Assembly: GCA_029213195.1 (NCBI GenBank)
Contig: JARGNI010000018.1
Coordinates: 42,636 to 106,635, forward strand
Source: Verrucomicrobiales bacterium
GTDB taxonomy: Bacteria; Verrucomicrobiota; Verrucomicrobiia; Verrucomicrobiales; DEV007
Direction of reading: 5' to 3'
DNA length: 64,000 bases
Numbering within the stretch: position 1 is the stretch's first letter; each line of letters opens with the position of its first letter. Position numbers and translations under genes: made by a program. The notes beneath the pieces are model-generated. The model ran no database searches, was not told the DNA's origin, and saw only the letters and a list, made by a program, of their open reading frames with translations. Shown here piece by piece: positions 8,299 to 17,825 of the stretch.

Positions 8299-8329
8299 AA
8301 CAGGGTTCGATCCTCTATTCAACAGGGTT
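8299..8329. repeat. direct repeat pair AACAGGGTT, 22-bp period (locus 1 of 3)
   Basis: AACAGGGTT occurs at 8299-8307 and again at 8321-8329, ending 32 bp before the start of the second DUF1080 gene. The same word with the same 22-bp period is found at 41630-41660 and 51760-51789. Two helical turns of spacing suggest a protein bound to one face of the DNA. Confidence 0.65.
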
Positions 8330-8361
8330 GCATGCCCGTTTTTTTCTCGATACAAGGAAGC

Positions 8362-9363
8362 ATGACTACGTGCTCCCTTTCCACTCGAAACCTTTTACTC
8401 ACTTCCTTTCTCGCCGTCTCACTGGTTTGCTCCGCAAACGCTGCCGACAAAAACAAGGCCTGGACCGACTCCGCTGTCGCTGCAGCAGAAGATCCTGATT
8501 TCCTGATCCAGGGCGAATATGGCTCCCTCGAGCAGGGCGCCGCGTATGCCGCCCAAGTCGTAGCTCTGGGCGACGGGAAATTTGACGCCTACTTCCTCGA
8601 AGGAGGACTACCCGGACTCGGATGGACCCGGGAGAAGTCTCGCACCCATGTCGGAGGAGAGCTGATCGACGGCAAGGTCGAGTTCAAGGGAAAGGAACTC
8701 CACGCTGTCCTTGCGAACGGACGCATTACCGGCTCATTCGGACCGGTCACCCTTGACCTCCCCAAGGTGGAAAGAAAAAGCCCGACGCTCGGGATGGCGC
8801 CTCCCGAAGGAGCCATCGTTCTCTTTGACGGCACCTCGGCCGAGGGATGGAAGAAAGGCAAGATCGTGGATGGTTTGCTCGCGGCCACGGGAACCACATC
8901 GGAAAAAACCTTCGCCGACTGCACCATTCATCTCGAATTTCTGACCCCTTACAAGCCGCATGCGCGCGGACAAGGACGAGGAAACAGCGGAGTCTACTAC
9001 GGGGGGCGTTGGGAAACCCAGGTCCTCGATTCATTCGGTCTCGAAGGAAAGATGAACGAAACCGGAGGCATCTACTCGATCGCAGCGCCCTCACTGAACA
9101 TGTGCTTTCCCCCACTGACCTGGCAGACTTATGATGTCGATCTGACCTGGGCGAAATTCGACGAAAACGGAGAGCGGAAATCCTGGCCCCGGATCACCGT
9201 CAAGCTCAACGGAGTCGTCGTCCACGAAGACCAGGAACTGAACAAGACGCATACAACCGCGGCTCCTGTAAAAGGAGAGTTCGACGAAAAAGGCGGACCG
9301 ATTTTCCTCCAGAATCACGGGAATCCCGTCTTTTACCGCAACATCTGGGTTCTGCCCCGCTGA
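8362..9363 (+). CDS. exported two-part DUF1080 protein
   Basis: A 333-residue protein with a signal peptide ending near SANAADK. An N-terminal region of about 115 residues (WTDSAVAAAEDPDFLIQGEY onwards) is a small beta-rich module often placed before DUF1080 in this group. The DUF1080 domain follows (AIVLFDGTSAEGWKKG), with the GNSGVYYGGRWE and FLQNHGNPVFYRNIW segments at the usual places. The start at 8362 is preferred over 8332 because it begins the signal peptide. The upstream gap carries a phased AACAGGGTT pair. Probable role: extracytoplasmic carbohydrate binding or cleavage. Confidence 0.82.
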   Translation: MTTCSLSTRNLLLTSFLAVSLVCSANAADKNKAWTDSAVAAAEDPDFLIQGEYGSLEQGAAYAAQVVALGDGKFDAYFLEGGLPGLGWTREKSRTHVGGELIDGKVEFKGKELHAVLANGRITGSFGPVTLDLPKVERKSPTLGMAPPEGAIVLFDGTSAEGWKKGKIVDGLLAATGTTSEKTFADCTIHLEFLTPYKPHARGQGRGNSGVYYGGRWETQVLDSFGLEGKMNETGGIYSIAAPSLNMCFPPLTWQTYDVDLTWAKFDENGERKSWPRITVKLNGVVVHEDQELNKTHTTAAPVKGEFDEKGGPIFLQNHGNPVFYRNIWVLPR

Positions 9364-9433
9364 TTCCGAAAATCCACACTTTTTGATCCCGAAGAGGACG
9401 AACTGACTGGGTTTCTCCCCCTTTTCAAAAAAG

Positions 9434-9448
9434 AAATACATTGTATTT
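9434..9448. promoter_or_regulatory. AT-rich dyad AAATAC-ATT-GTATTT before the pseudopilin
   Basis: A perfect 6-bp inverted repeat sits in a short AT-rich island (about 9421-9475), very different from the surrounding GC-rich sequence, 32 bp before the next ATG. It may be an operator or part of a promoter; no confident -35/-10 assignment is possible. Confidence 0.35.
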
Positions 9449-9480
9449 ACATGGTATTCTTTTTTTGATACAAGCGAGGG

Positions 9481-10095
9481 ATGAAAGCTTGTTTCCCCTC
9501 TCGTCGTGCCTCCATCTGTTCCAAAACTGGATTTTCTCTCCTCGAACTGCTCGTTGTCATTGGAATCATCGGATTGCTTGCTGGAGTGGTCTATCCGGCC
9601 ACGATGAAGGTTCTTTCCAAGGCCAAGGAACGCCGGGCCACCCATATGGCCATGGCTCTTCACAATGCGATCGATGCGTATGTCACCGAGTATCGAAAGT
9701 TGCCTCTCCGTCCCGGAGAAATGCAACAGAAGGACGTGGAGATGGAATCCGGTCCCGAGTTGATGGATGCGCTCACCGCAGCTCCCAGCGAAACCAATGA
9801 AAGCGGACTGAATCCACGCTCGATCACCTTTTTCGTAGGGCGCACCGCTCGTCCCATGGGCCAGGGCCGGTATGCCAATGGCGTTCGTATCGACGAAAAC
9901 GGAAGCTGCACGCTCTTCGATGAATGGGGAGAGAGATTTCGGGTTCGCCTCGATTCCGACAGCAATGGTCGCGTTCAGAAGCCCGCCTGGGACAAGCGAG
10001 ACAACGGCTCCGAGATTCTCCAATCCATTCTCACCTGGTCACCCGGGCCGGACAAGGATCCGGCCACGGGGGCCGACAATATCAAGACCTGGTAG
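9481..10095 (+). CDS. type II secretion / type IV pilin-like pseudopilin
   Basis: A 204-residue protein with a classic prepilin signal: basic leader, then SKTG|FSLLELLVVIGIIG, with cleavage expected after Gly17 and Glu22 at mature position +5. One hydrophobic helix is followed by a globular domain ending GPDKDPATGADNI, reminiscent of the calcium-binding tail of GspG-like major pseudopilins. PVC bacteria carry dozens of orphan pseudopilins, and no other secretion gene lies nearby. It would be inserted in the inner membrane and processed by a prepilin peptidase. The preceding 117 bp is AT-rich and probably holds its promoter. Confidence 0.85.
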   Translation: MKACFPSRRASICSKTGFSLLELLVVIGIIGLLAGVVYPATMKVLSKAKERRATHMAMALHNAIDAYVTEYRKLPLRPGEMQQKDVEMESGPELMDALTAAPSETNESGLNPRSITFFVGRTARPMGQGRYANGVRIDENGSCTLFDEWGERFRVRLDSDSNGRVQKPAWDKRDNGSEILQSILTWSPGPDKDPATGADNIKTW

Positions 10096-10129
10096 CCCCT
10101 TTGTCGGACCGTCCCGTTTTCCGGCCTCA

Positions 10130-11266
10130 TCAACTCACCGAAACGAGCAACGAATCGTAACCGACCGAACGGGTATATTCGGGCTCCGTCTCGACGTGTT
10201 CGACGGCTTCGAGAATTTCGATCGAGAGGTTCTTGTCGCAGATCTTCTCGAGGAGAGTTCGGACGATGAGCCGGGCATGCGCGGCCCCGAGGCAGAGATG
10301 AGCCCCGAATCCGAAGGCGACGTGAGGATTGGGCTTCCGATCGAGCCGGATTTCCTCCGGGGAATCGAAGACCGTTTCGTCGTTGTTGGCCGAAGCCCAG
10401 CAAAGCGAGACCCTCCCTTTCGGTTTCACCTCGAAACCATGGACATCGCTCGACACGGGACAGACGCGACCGATATGAGTCAACGGCGTAACCGCTCGGA
10501 AAAACTCCTCGCTCGCGGTGACGATGTGTTTCGGACTTTCCTTGAGGTATTCCACGGCCTCGGGATTCCCTGCGAGATAGGCGAGAATGGAAGAGATCGA
10601 GTGAATCACGGTATCTCGCCCACCCGCAAAGGTCAGGTTTCCAAATCCCATCATCTCTTCCCGGGTCAGGGGGCGTCCCTGGTAAGTGGCTTTTGTCAGG
10701 GCGGAGAAAAAATCGTCTCCCGGATCCTGCTCGGCGCGATCGAATTGGGATTCGAGATACTGCTCAAGAACGTTCCCCTTTTGTTCTCCGTCTTCCCCAT
10801 CCTTGAAAACATGAATGCCCCACCCGATCCAGGTCTCGGCTTCGGATTCGGAGACATCGAGGAGATAGGTCAAGGCATGGGACTGGATCGGTAGCGCAAA
10901 ATCCCGGACCACTTCGATGCTCTCCTGCTCTTTTGCCTCGTCGAGAAACGACTCGATCAAGGTTTCCACCCTGGCAATGAGCTCGGGATCCTTGGCGCGC
11001 TTGAAAAACGGTTCGACCAGCTTTCGGTATTCGGTGTGCTCCGGTGGATCCGTCTCGATGGGAAGCTGCCGCATCCGTCGCAACTCTTCCTCGGAAGGAA
11101 TCGGCACGCGAAACGGAGCATCGGAACTGTAGGTCTGCCAATCTTTGCAAGCCGTGCGCAGATCCGCATGGCGAAGAATCATGGGAACCTTCTCCCCCTG
11201 GAATTCACAGGGGAGAACAGGCGATTCTTTTCGCGCTTTTTGGAAAGGGTCACTGGGCTGCTTCAT
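10130..11266 (-). CDS. cytochrome P450
   Basis: A 378-residue soluble bacterial P450. The I-helix oxygen-activation motif reads FAGGRDT, the K-helix ExxR is in EEFFRAV, and the heme-thiolate loop is FGFGAHLCLG with Cys325 as axial ligand. The ATG at 11266 is chosen since the extension upstream runs into the preceding gene's coding region. It is the last gene of a minus-strand run, 34 bp after the DUF1552 gene. It needs ferredoxin and reductase partners that are not encoded nearby. The length is slightly short but all core motifs are present; the substrate is unknown. Confidence 0.9.
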   Translation of the reverse strand: MKQPSDPFQKARKESPVLPCEFQGEKVPMILRHADLRTACKDWQTYSSDAPFRVPIPSEEELRRMRQLPIETDPPEHTEYRKLVEPFFKRAKDPELIARVETLIESFLDEAKEQESIEVVRDFALPIQSHALTYLLDVSESEAETWIGWGIHVFKDGEDGEQKGNVLEQYLESQFDRAEQDPGDDFFSALTKATYQGRPLTREEMMGFGNLTFAGGRDTVIHSISSILAYLAGNPEAVEYLKESPKHIVTASEEFFRAVTPLTHIGRVCPVSSDVHGFEVKPKGRVSLCWASANNDETVFDSPEEIRLDRKPNPHVAFGFGAHLCLGAAHARLIVRTLLEKICDKNLSIEILEAVEHVETEPEYTRSVGYDSLLVSVS

Positions 11267-11300
11267 CACGCCCCAACCTAGGGATACGCTGCCCCGGGAA

Positions 11301-12641
11301 TCAAGCCAAGAGATCCTTGATGATCCCCGGACTGTCCTGGAAATTCTCTCCGACGGGAACATCGAGCCGGTTCAGCATCGTGTGCCAGACCGAAGAGAGC
11401 GGCGTGTCATTCTTGAGGCGGAGATGCCCCTGGTGATCGATCCCCATGGCACTTCCCCCGAACATCGCGGTTGGGAGACGGTTCTTGGAGTGCCCGATGC
11501 CCATTCCACTCGAGTATCCGAGCGCACAGTGATCGAGAAGAGAACGTCCATCCGCTTCCTTCACTCCTTTGAGCCGGTCGAGGAAGTAGGCCCAGTGCTC
11601 CTGGTAGATCGCATCGACCTGCGCCAGCTCGTCGAGATTCTTCTGGTCGTTCCCATGGTGACTGAGTTCATGGTAGCCCTTGGAAACTCCGAACTCGGGA
11701 AAAACCCCACCCGAACTTTCCTGGCGAACCACGTAGGTAATGACTCGAGTCGAGTCGGTCTGGAACGCGAGGGTGATCAGGTCATACATCAGCTTCGCAT
11801 ACTTCTCGTAGACGAACTGTCCCGCCGGCATGTGGATCGAATACGGTTCGGCATATCGCTCCGCACTCTCGGGATTCACCTCGGGTTTCGGCTTCACACT
11901 CCAGTCGACATTTCGCTCCAGCTGCTTTTCAACCTCGCGAATCGAATTGAAATACTCGTCGAGTTTCTCCTTGTCCTGGCTCCCGACTTTTTTCTCGAGA
12001 CGATGGGCGTCCTCGAGGACGACATCGAGAATGCTGCCTCTTCTCCGAAATCCCTTCTCGCGAGCCTCGCGCTCCTCGGGACCATCGACCTTGAAGAGAC
12101 GATTGAAGACGACATGGGGATCATTCTCCGAGGCGAGCGGAACCCCATTCCGATTCCAGCTCAGAGTACGCAGATTCCCGCCAAATCCCGTGCCTCGCTG
12201 GATACAGAGCTGAAGTGAAGGAAAGCGCGTGTCCCGCCCGATCGCCTCTGCCGCGATCTGATCACAGGAAATCGTGTTCTTGATCGAGCCCCCCTTCTTT
12301 GCCTCCACCCCGGTGAGAAAAGTATAGTCGCCATGATGACCTCCTCCATGCTCGAGACAAGTGCCGGAAAAGACGGTGAGGTCATCACGAAAACTTTCGA
12401 GCGGCTTGAGGATGCGAGGAAACGTGAAGTTCTTTCCTTCGTCCGCTGGCTCGAATTGCCGCATATTCATCCCCGTGCCGAAGTAGAACCAGGCGCCCCG
12501 TCGTGGGATCGCATTTCCGGCCTCGACCGACCCCAGGGCCGTCTTGGGCAGCATTGCTTCGAGAAAGGGGAGAGAAAGGGTGGCCCCCATCCCTCGGAGT
12601 GCAGTCCGGCGGGAGAGAGAAGTATTCTTGAGAATGTTCAT
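11301..12641 (-). CDS. DUF1552 family exported protein
   Basis: A 446-residue protein with a TAT-like signal (LSRRTALRGMGATLSLPFLEAM). Diagnostic DUF1552 segments are PRRGAWFYFGTGMNM, the HGGGHHGDYTFLTG stretch, ISCDQIAAEAIG and YHELSHHG. The domain is related to sulfatase/DUF1501-like alkaline phosphatase folds. It is almost always encoded beside a DUF1592/DUF1588 cytochrome, as here: its start is 15 bp after that gene's stop. Biochemical activity is unproven; a role in periplasmic oxidation or breakdown of a polymer is a common guess. Confidence 0.88.
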   Translation of the reverse strand: MNILKNTSLSRRTALRGMGATLSLPFLEAMLPKTALGSVEAGNAIPRRGAWFYFGTGMNMRQFEPADEGKNFTFPRILKPLESFRDDLTVFSGTCLEHGGGHHGDYTFLTGVEAKKGGSIKNTISCDQIAAEAIGRDTRFPSLQLCIQRGTGFGGNLRTLSWNRNGVPLASENDPHVVFNRLFKVDGPEEREAREKGFRRRGSILDVVLEDAHRLEKKVGSQDKEKLDEYFNSIREVEKQLERNVDWSVKPKPEVNPESAERYAEPYSIHMPAGQFVYEKYAKLMYDLITLAFQTDSTRVITYVVRQESSGGVFPEFGVSKGYHELSHHGNDQKNLDELAQVDAIYQEHWAYFLDRLKGVKEADGRSLLDHCALGYSSGMGIGHSKNRLPTAMFGGSAMGIDHQGHLRLKNDTPLSSVWHTMLNRLDVPVGENFQDSPGIIKDLLA

Positions 12642-12656
12642 AACAGAGGTTCTCGA

Positions 12657-15206
12657 CTATTTTTCGACAAAGGTTTCAGAGGTGACGATTCCCCGGATGA
12701 GACTGCGAAGCGTGTGATCACTGTTCTTCATGGTCGTTACGAGGGAGTCGATGGTTCCACGGTCGGTCGCTTCCACGCCACGCCCCAGGGCAAAGGTCAG
12801 CATCTTCTCGGACAATCCCCGGAGGAATCGATCACTCTGCTCGACGAGCCCCTCACGGAACTCTTCTATGGTAGCAAAAGGTCGCCCATTGGGAAAGCTT
12901 CCGCTGGCGTCGATCACGGCATCATCAGGCCACCGAATTCGTTCTCCATCCTGCTTCGTCCGCCATTTCCCGACGACGTTGAAATTCTCCAGGGCGAGGC
13001 CGTAGGGATCGATCCGCGCGTGACAGGCACGACAGCTTTCGATCTCGCGATGCAGATCGAGACGTTGACGCACGGTGAGATTCTCCCCGCTCACATTCGG
13101 CTCGACCTCGCTGACGTTCGGCGGCGGTGGCAAGGGCGGGTCATTGAAGAGGACTTCGAGCACGTATTTCCCCCGCTCCACCGGCTTGGTGCGATTGCCG
13201 TCGCTGCCCCATTTGTGAACCGCCGCCATCGAGACGAGCCCTCCCCTTCTCGATTCCGCCGGGAGAGAAACTCTTTGGAACTCCTCCCCCTTCACCCCCG
13301 GGACCCCATACCAGCCCGCGAGGGTTTCATTCAGCATCGTCCAGTCCGAATCGAGAAAACTGAGGACACTGAGATCCTTTTCCAGGATTTCTTCAAAGAA
13401 AGCGAGGGGCTCGCGATTGATGGCCTCGTTCAGCCCGCTGTTCTCGACGGCATGAAAGTCCTTGTAGAGTTGATTGTCGATTTCGAAGCGGTCGAACTCT
13501 CCTGCCTTGAGCCACTGAGCGGCAAACCCTTCCACGAAGGCCACCGCCTTCTCGTCACCGAGCATGCGATCGACCTGGTCAAGACGCACCGACGGGTCGG
13601 ACAATTTGCCCTCGGCGGCGAGAGAAAAGAGCGTTTCATCGGGCATCGAACTCCATAGAAAATAACTGAGCCGGCTCGCGATCTCGTAGTCGTCGAGGGG
13701 TCTCATCTCCTCTGCTTCCTCGCTTCGTTCTTCGAAGAGCATCAGGAAACTCGGAGAACACAGGGTAGCAATGATCCCCGCCTTGATCGACTCGGGAAAA
13801 GGCTCCCCAGCCTCCTGCTCGGCGGATACGACCCGGAGGATGCGATCGACCTCTTCCTCGGAAACGGGGCGTCGGAACGCCTTGGGAAGCAATTCGGAGA
13901 AAATTTCTCGCGCATAGTCTTCCGTCTCGACCGCAGGGTCTTCCAGTCCGCGGGAAAAGAGTTGCTCCGTACTCCGGGGAGGCCATTGCTCGTAGAGCGG
14001 TCCTTCCATCTCGATCCAATCGAAGAAAAGCCGCGGATATCCCGAGGTGTCGATACTGGCCGGCTGAGGCCGCCCCTGACCGATCATTCCTTCCGCAAAA
14101 TTCCGTGCCCGGATCTGACCACCCTCGGTTGCCCTCCCTTCCTTGATCGCTTCGTCTGCTCTCTTCCGCGTATCGGAAGCAAAGTAGTTGACCCGGGTAA
14201 ACGACTCCGGATTCACGAACTTCACCTGGATCTCATCGCTCCCGGGCACATCGAAAGGGCGAGTGACCTCGATGATTTGCGGTTCGGTCAGGGTTCCCGT
14301 GACGCGACCGGACCAGATTTCCCCATCGCCATTCCGATTGACCTGGATGTAAAGCGGTTCTCCCCGCTCTCCCGGATCCGCTCCGACCCGGAGACGCATC
14401 GTGTAGGTCCCGCGAATCGGAATCAGCTTCCCGTTCCAGGGATGCTTCAACATCTCATCGGAACGCATTCCGGAATTCATCGAGATCAGGCCGGTATCCG
14501 TGACGATGGTGTCGCGACCATGCTTGATGTATTCGATGCCGCCCGAGATGTGTTCATACTCCATTCGGTTCGTCCGGGTCGGAACCGGCGGAGGCCCGAT
14601 CACCACCGCCTTGTTGGCGACCGCTTCCGCGATATCGAAATACTGCGACATCAGGGATGGATCGAGAAGGAGTGCTTTGCTCAGCTTGTCGAATCCATCA
14701 AGCTTACCGTCAGGTGGCAGCAAGTCGGCGGGACCTTCTCCCGGTAGAAAATTCACGTGAAGCAAATCCCGAACCGTGTTCGCATACTCGGTCCGGTTGA
14801 GTCGGCGGATCATGACCCGTCCCCCGGTACTGCGAGCCATCTTCTCGGCATGCCGAATCTCCGAAGCGATCCACTCGGTCACCGGCCCCAACTCCTCCAC
14901 GGTAGGGATCGGCTCGTCCTCGGGAGGCATGTCCCCAAGATTGATGTTGTCCATCACCTCGATCCAGTGCCCCAGGGCCGAAGTGTTCGCGAAATCGATC
15001 TCCAGCGTATCCAGGCGAAGATCTCCCTTTTCCTTTTCGGGTCCATGACAACGATAGCAATGTTTCTCGAAAAATGGAACGACCGCCGACTCGTAAGTGT
15101 CGCGATCCGCCACGAGGGGCTCCGCAGAAACTCTCCCGGTCGCGAGAACAAAAAAGAGAAATCCAACCCCCATCGCGAGGGCGAATCTGAAACATCTTGG
15201 ATCCAT
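12657..15206 (-). CDS. cytochrome-c-like DUF1587/DUF1592/DUF1588/DUF1585 protein
   Basis: An 849-residue periplasmic protein starting with a signal peptide at 15206 (ALAMGVGFLFFVLATGRVSA). An N-terminal heme site KHCYRCHGPEKEKGDLRLD gives CxxCH. DUF1587 follows (RRLNRTEYANTVRDLL), then a carbohydrate-binding-like insert, DUF1595/DUF1592, DUF1588 with a second CxxCH (ESCRACHARIDPYG) and C-terminal DUF1585. The order is standard for PVC bacteria. The start overlaps the upstream stop as TAATG, indicating translational coupling to the FGE/LRR protein. It probably passes electrons during an extracytoplasmic oxidation together with the DUF1552 partner. Confidence 0.9.
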   Translation of the reverse strand: MDPRCFRFALAMGVGFLFFVLATGRVSAEPLVADRDTYESAVVPFFEKHCYRCHGPEKEKGDLRLDTLEIDFANTSALGHWIEVMDNINLGDMPPEDEPIPTVEELGPVTEWIASEIRHAEKMARSTGGRVMIRRLNRTEYANTVRDLLHVNFLPGEGPADLLPPDGKLDGFDKLSKALLLDPSLMSQYFDIAEAVANKAVVIGPPPVPTRTNRMEYEHISGGIEYIKHGRDTIVTDTGLISMNSGMRSDEMLKHPWNGKLIPIRGTYTMRLRVGADPGERGEPLYIQVNRNGDGEIWSGRVTGTLTEPQIIEVTRPFDVPGSDEIQVKFVNPESFTRVNYFASDTRKRADEAIKEGRATEGGQIRARNFAEGMIGQGRPQPASIDTSGYPRLFFDWIEMEGPLYEQWPPRSTEQLFSRGLEDPAVETEDYAREIFSELLPKAFRRPVSEEEVDRILRVVSAEQEAGEPFPESIKAGIIATLCSPSFLMLFEERSEEAEEMRPLDDYEIASRLSYFLWSSMPDETLFSLAAEGKLSDPSVRLDQVDRMLGDEKAVAFVEGFAAQWLKAGEFDRFEIDNQLYKDFHAVENSGLNEAINREPLAFFEEILEKDLSVLSFLDSDWTMLNETLAGWYGVPGVKGEEFQRVSLPAESRRGGLVSMAAVHKWGSDGNRTKPVERGKYVLEVLFNDPPLPPPPNVSEVEPNVSGENLTVRQRLDLHREIESCRACHARIDPYGLALENFNVVGKWRTKQDGERIRWPDDAVIDASGSFPNGRPFATIEEFREGLVEQSDRFLRGLSEKMLTFALGRGVEATDRGTIDSLVTTMKNSDHTLRSLIRGIVTSETFVEK

Positions 15207-17650
15207 TACGCTCCCTCCCCTTTCTGTTCTGCTGGCTCCGGTCGATCCCAGTCCACCGTGTAGGGGATCACACTGGTCTTCTTCATTCGCTGATTCAAAT
15301 CCTCGATCGCCTCCTCGGTCAGACCGGTGTCGTTCCTCGGCAGCCACAACTCCGACAGCCAGGTTGCATTCGCGATCGCCTCCATTCCCGAATTGGAAAG
15401 TCGTGCTGGAGGTTGCCATCCTCGCTCGACGAGGCGCAACTTTCGCAAGCTCTTGGCTCGAGAGAAGATTTCGAAGACGACATCGGTCAGCGCGGGAGCG
15501 CGGAGGCGGAGATCGTTCAACTCCGGGAGATGGGCGAGCGGGGCAAGTCCGATTCCTTCCATCTCCGGGACGCCGAGGTCGAGCCGCTTCAGGCGGTTGA
15601 TGTAACCGAGGTGACGAACCCCTTCATCGGTCGCGGAGCAGGTTTCGATATAGAGATCTTCCAGCGAAACCAGTTTCCCGAGCTCGATGAAGCCTCGGTC
15701 CGTCAGGTTCGGCGAACCGAGACGCATCGACTTCAATCGGGGGATCCCGGAAATCGACCGGAGCGCCGCATCCCCCGCCGCGGTACCCTGCAGGTTGAGA
15801 GAACGCAGCTTCTCCAGTTTCCCGAGAATTGCCAACCCCTCATCCGTCAGCGCGACACAGCCCTGGAGGGTGAGTCCCTGCAAACCCTCCAGGTTCGCAA
15901 CAGTCAACAGGGTTGAGTCGGTGAGCAAACCCTGCTGATTGAGGTAGAGAAACTCCAACTCGGGGAAGTCGGTCAACTGCTTCGCAAATCGGTCCTCGAG
16001 AGATTTTTCCGCCGAGTGAAGTTTTGTCAGGGAGAGATGCCGTAGCGGACAACCAAGAAAAGCGGAGAGAAATTCCCCCGTCGCATCCACTTCCGAGACA
16101 CGAAGAGTTTCCAGTTCGCGATTGCCGCCGAGATAAGACAGCCCCTCGTCCGTCAACTGGCCACTGGTTCCCCACGCTTCGAATGAATGCAATCCGGTGA
16201 CCTTCGCCAGCTGTCGACAATGTTGATCGGTCAGGGAGGTGGAGCGAGAGAAGGAGAGGGCCTCCAAAGTGGATGACTGTGCCAGGATCCCGAGATCGCA
16301 GGAATCGAGATCGAAGGAGGAGCGGAAATCCAGGCTGATCAGATCCGGCATCGCGACGATGGCCATCAGGTGCGAGTCGGTCACCACCAGGGTTTCTTTC
16401 GGCACCAGGGAAAGTCGCTCGATCCCCGGCACCCGGGCCAGTTTCGCAAACACCTCTTCAGGAATCTCCTGCCCCTCGAATCGGAGAGAGAGGTTCAAAC
16501 CACCACTCGAAGTGATTTCTCCCCCGGCAGCCTCGATGGCTCTCCAGCCGTCGTCCTCTCTCTCGTAGGCTTCGCGGGCCACTGTCGAGATTCCTTCCTC
16601 GGCCTCGCGCACCACCCGGAAACCGATATAGGCGGCGGCATCCGGTTCATCCCAGCCCACCCGACACGATGAACGACAGATGATGGGACCGTTGTACCAA
16701 CTTCCTCCTCGGATTGTCCGAAACTGATTCGTCGAAGTCTGCGGCTCGCTCAGGTTCACCGGGTCGACGGCGATCCTCCTCGGCTCCCCCCGCTTGGGCC
16801 AATCGTACTGGTTGTAGAAAGTGTCGAGCCAGTGATCCTGGCACCACTCCCAGACATTGCCGTGTAGATCATGCAGGCCAAAAGGATTAGGCTCGTAGCT
16901 GCCCACCGGAGCGGTGAAGACATGGCCATCCTCCGGGTCCTTCTCCCAGTCGAGGAGCCACTGTCGTTCGACGCTGTGCTTGCGGTGTTTCTCCAACTCG
17001 ACATTCCCGATGTTGGCGTGACGATGAATCGTCTCTCGGGGCTGATCGCCAAAGGAAAACCAGGTCTGGGTACCCGCGCGACAGGCGAACTCCCACTCCG
17101 CCTCCGTCGGCAGACGATAAACTCCCTCTCCCTTTCCATTCAGCCAGGTCAGGAATGCCTGCGCATCGAGCCAACTCACCCCGACGACCGGATGACTGTC
17201 GTCCTGGGGGAACCCGGGATTCTTCCACGAGAAATCCGCCTTTTTCTCGAAGTCATGGGACTGATAGAGAGGCTTCTCGACCGGAGTCGGAGACCAACCC
17301 ACGATCCCGGTTCCGGATTTTTCCGCTGTCGTCACATACCCCGTTTCTTCCACGAACTTCTTCCATTGGCCCACGGTGACCTCGGTCGAGGCAATCCAGA
17401 AGGGCTTGGTGATCCAGGTCACGTGGGCAGGCGATTCCGGGTTTCCGAAAAACTGGGCGTTTACAGACAACGGAAAGGCCCGAGAAAGGGCACGTTCTCC
17501 CCCATCGGTCCCGCGCAGCATTCGTCCGCCTTCGATCAACCGCAATTCCATCCCCACCGAATTCCTCTCGACGTGATCGCTTCCTGCAGCAGAAACCACC
17601 CCGAAGACGAACAGCGGGCAGAAGATCAGCGATAGAATTTTCCCTGGCAT
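15206..17650 (-). CDS. FGE-sulfatase-domain / leucine-rich-repeat fusion, catalytic cysteine lost
   Basis: An 814-residue exported protein. Residues about 30-345 form a formylglycine-generating-enzyme-like domain (PFWIASTEVTVGQWKKF, YRLPTEAEWEFACRAGT, NPFGLHDLHGNVWEW, RGGSWYNGP, YIGFRVV). True FGE has two cysteines soon after RGGS; here the first position is Asn (SWYNGP), so sulfatase activation is unlikely. From about 370 to 790 there are LRR units of about 24-26 residues, many containing LTDEGL or close variants. This suggests a periplasmic binding or scaffold protein. It heads the operon with the DUF1592, DUF1552 and P450 genes. Confidence 0.85.
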   Translation of the reverse strand: MPGKILSLIFCPLFVFGVVSAAGSDHVERNSVGMELRLIEGGRMLRGTDGGERALSRAFPLSVNAQFFGNPESPAHVTWITKPFWIASTEVTVGQWKKFVEETGYVTTAEKSGTGIVGWSPTPVEKPLYQSHDFEKKADFSWKNPGFPQDDSHPVVGVSWLDAQAFLTWLNGKGEGVYRLPTEAEWEFACRAGTQTWFSFGDQPRETIHRHANIGNVELEKHRKHSVERQWLLDWEKDPEDGHVFTAPVGSYEPNPFGLHDLHGNVWEWCQDHWLDTFYNQYDWPKRGEPRRIAVDPVNLSEPQTSTNQFRTIRGGSWYNGPIICRSSCRVGWDEPDAAAYIGFRVVREAEEGISTVAREAYEREDDGWRAIEAAGGEITSSGGLNLSLRFEGQEIPEEVFAKLARVPGIERLSLVPKETLVVTDSHLMAIVAMPDLISLDFRSSFDLDSCDLGILAQSSTLEALSFSRSTSLTDQHCRQLAKVTGLHSFEAWGTSGQLTDEGLSYLGGNRELETLRVSEVDATGEFLSAFLGCPLRHLSLTKLHSAEKSLEDRFAKQLTDFPELEFLYLNQQGLLTDSTLLTVANLEGLQGLTLQGCVALTDEGLAILGKLEKLRSLNLQGTAAGDAALRSISGIPRLKSMRLGSPNLTDRGFIELGKLVSLEDLYIETCSATDEGVRHLGYINRLKRLDLGVPEMEGIGLAPLAHLPELNDLRLRAPALTDVVFEIFSRAKSLRKLRLVERGWQPPARLSNSGMEAIANATWLSELWLPRNDTGLTEEAIEDLNQRMKKTSVIPYTVDWDRPEPAEQKGEGA

Positions 17651-17825
17651 CGGCGGAAAGTGTGGCGGATTCCGTTTCGATCCTCAAGGCCAGATCCACG
17701 CCAATCAGCCCCTCCCGAAAGAGATCCAGAGTCGGATCAAAGACCGCATCACGCTCCCAATTTACTCCCTTATCCACGCATTCGAAATCAGTGGCGAGTG
17801 GCCAAGGAGAAGGCATACTATCCCT

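Noticed and set aside
8292..8316. tRNA T-arm-like GTTCGATCC
   Set aside because: No acceptor stem, D-arm or anticodon arm can be built around it; it is part of the AACAGGGTT repeat.
15206..17650. FGE-like domain as the activator of the two sulfatases in the window
   Set aside because: The first catalytic cysteine position after RGGS is Asn, and the gene belongs to a different operon.
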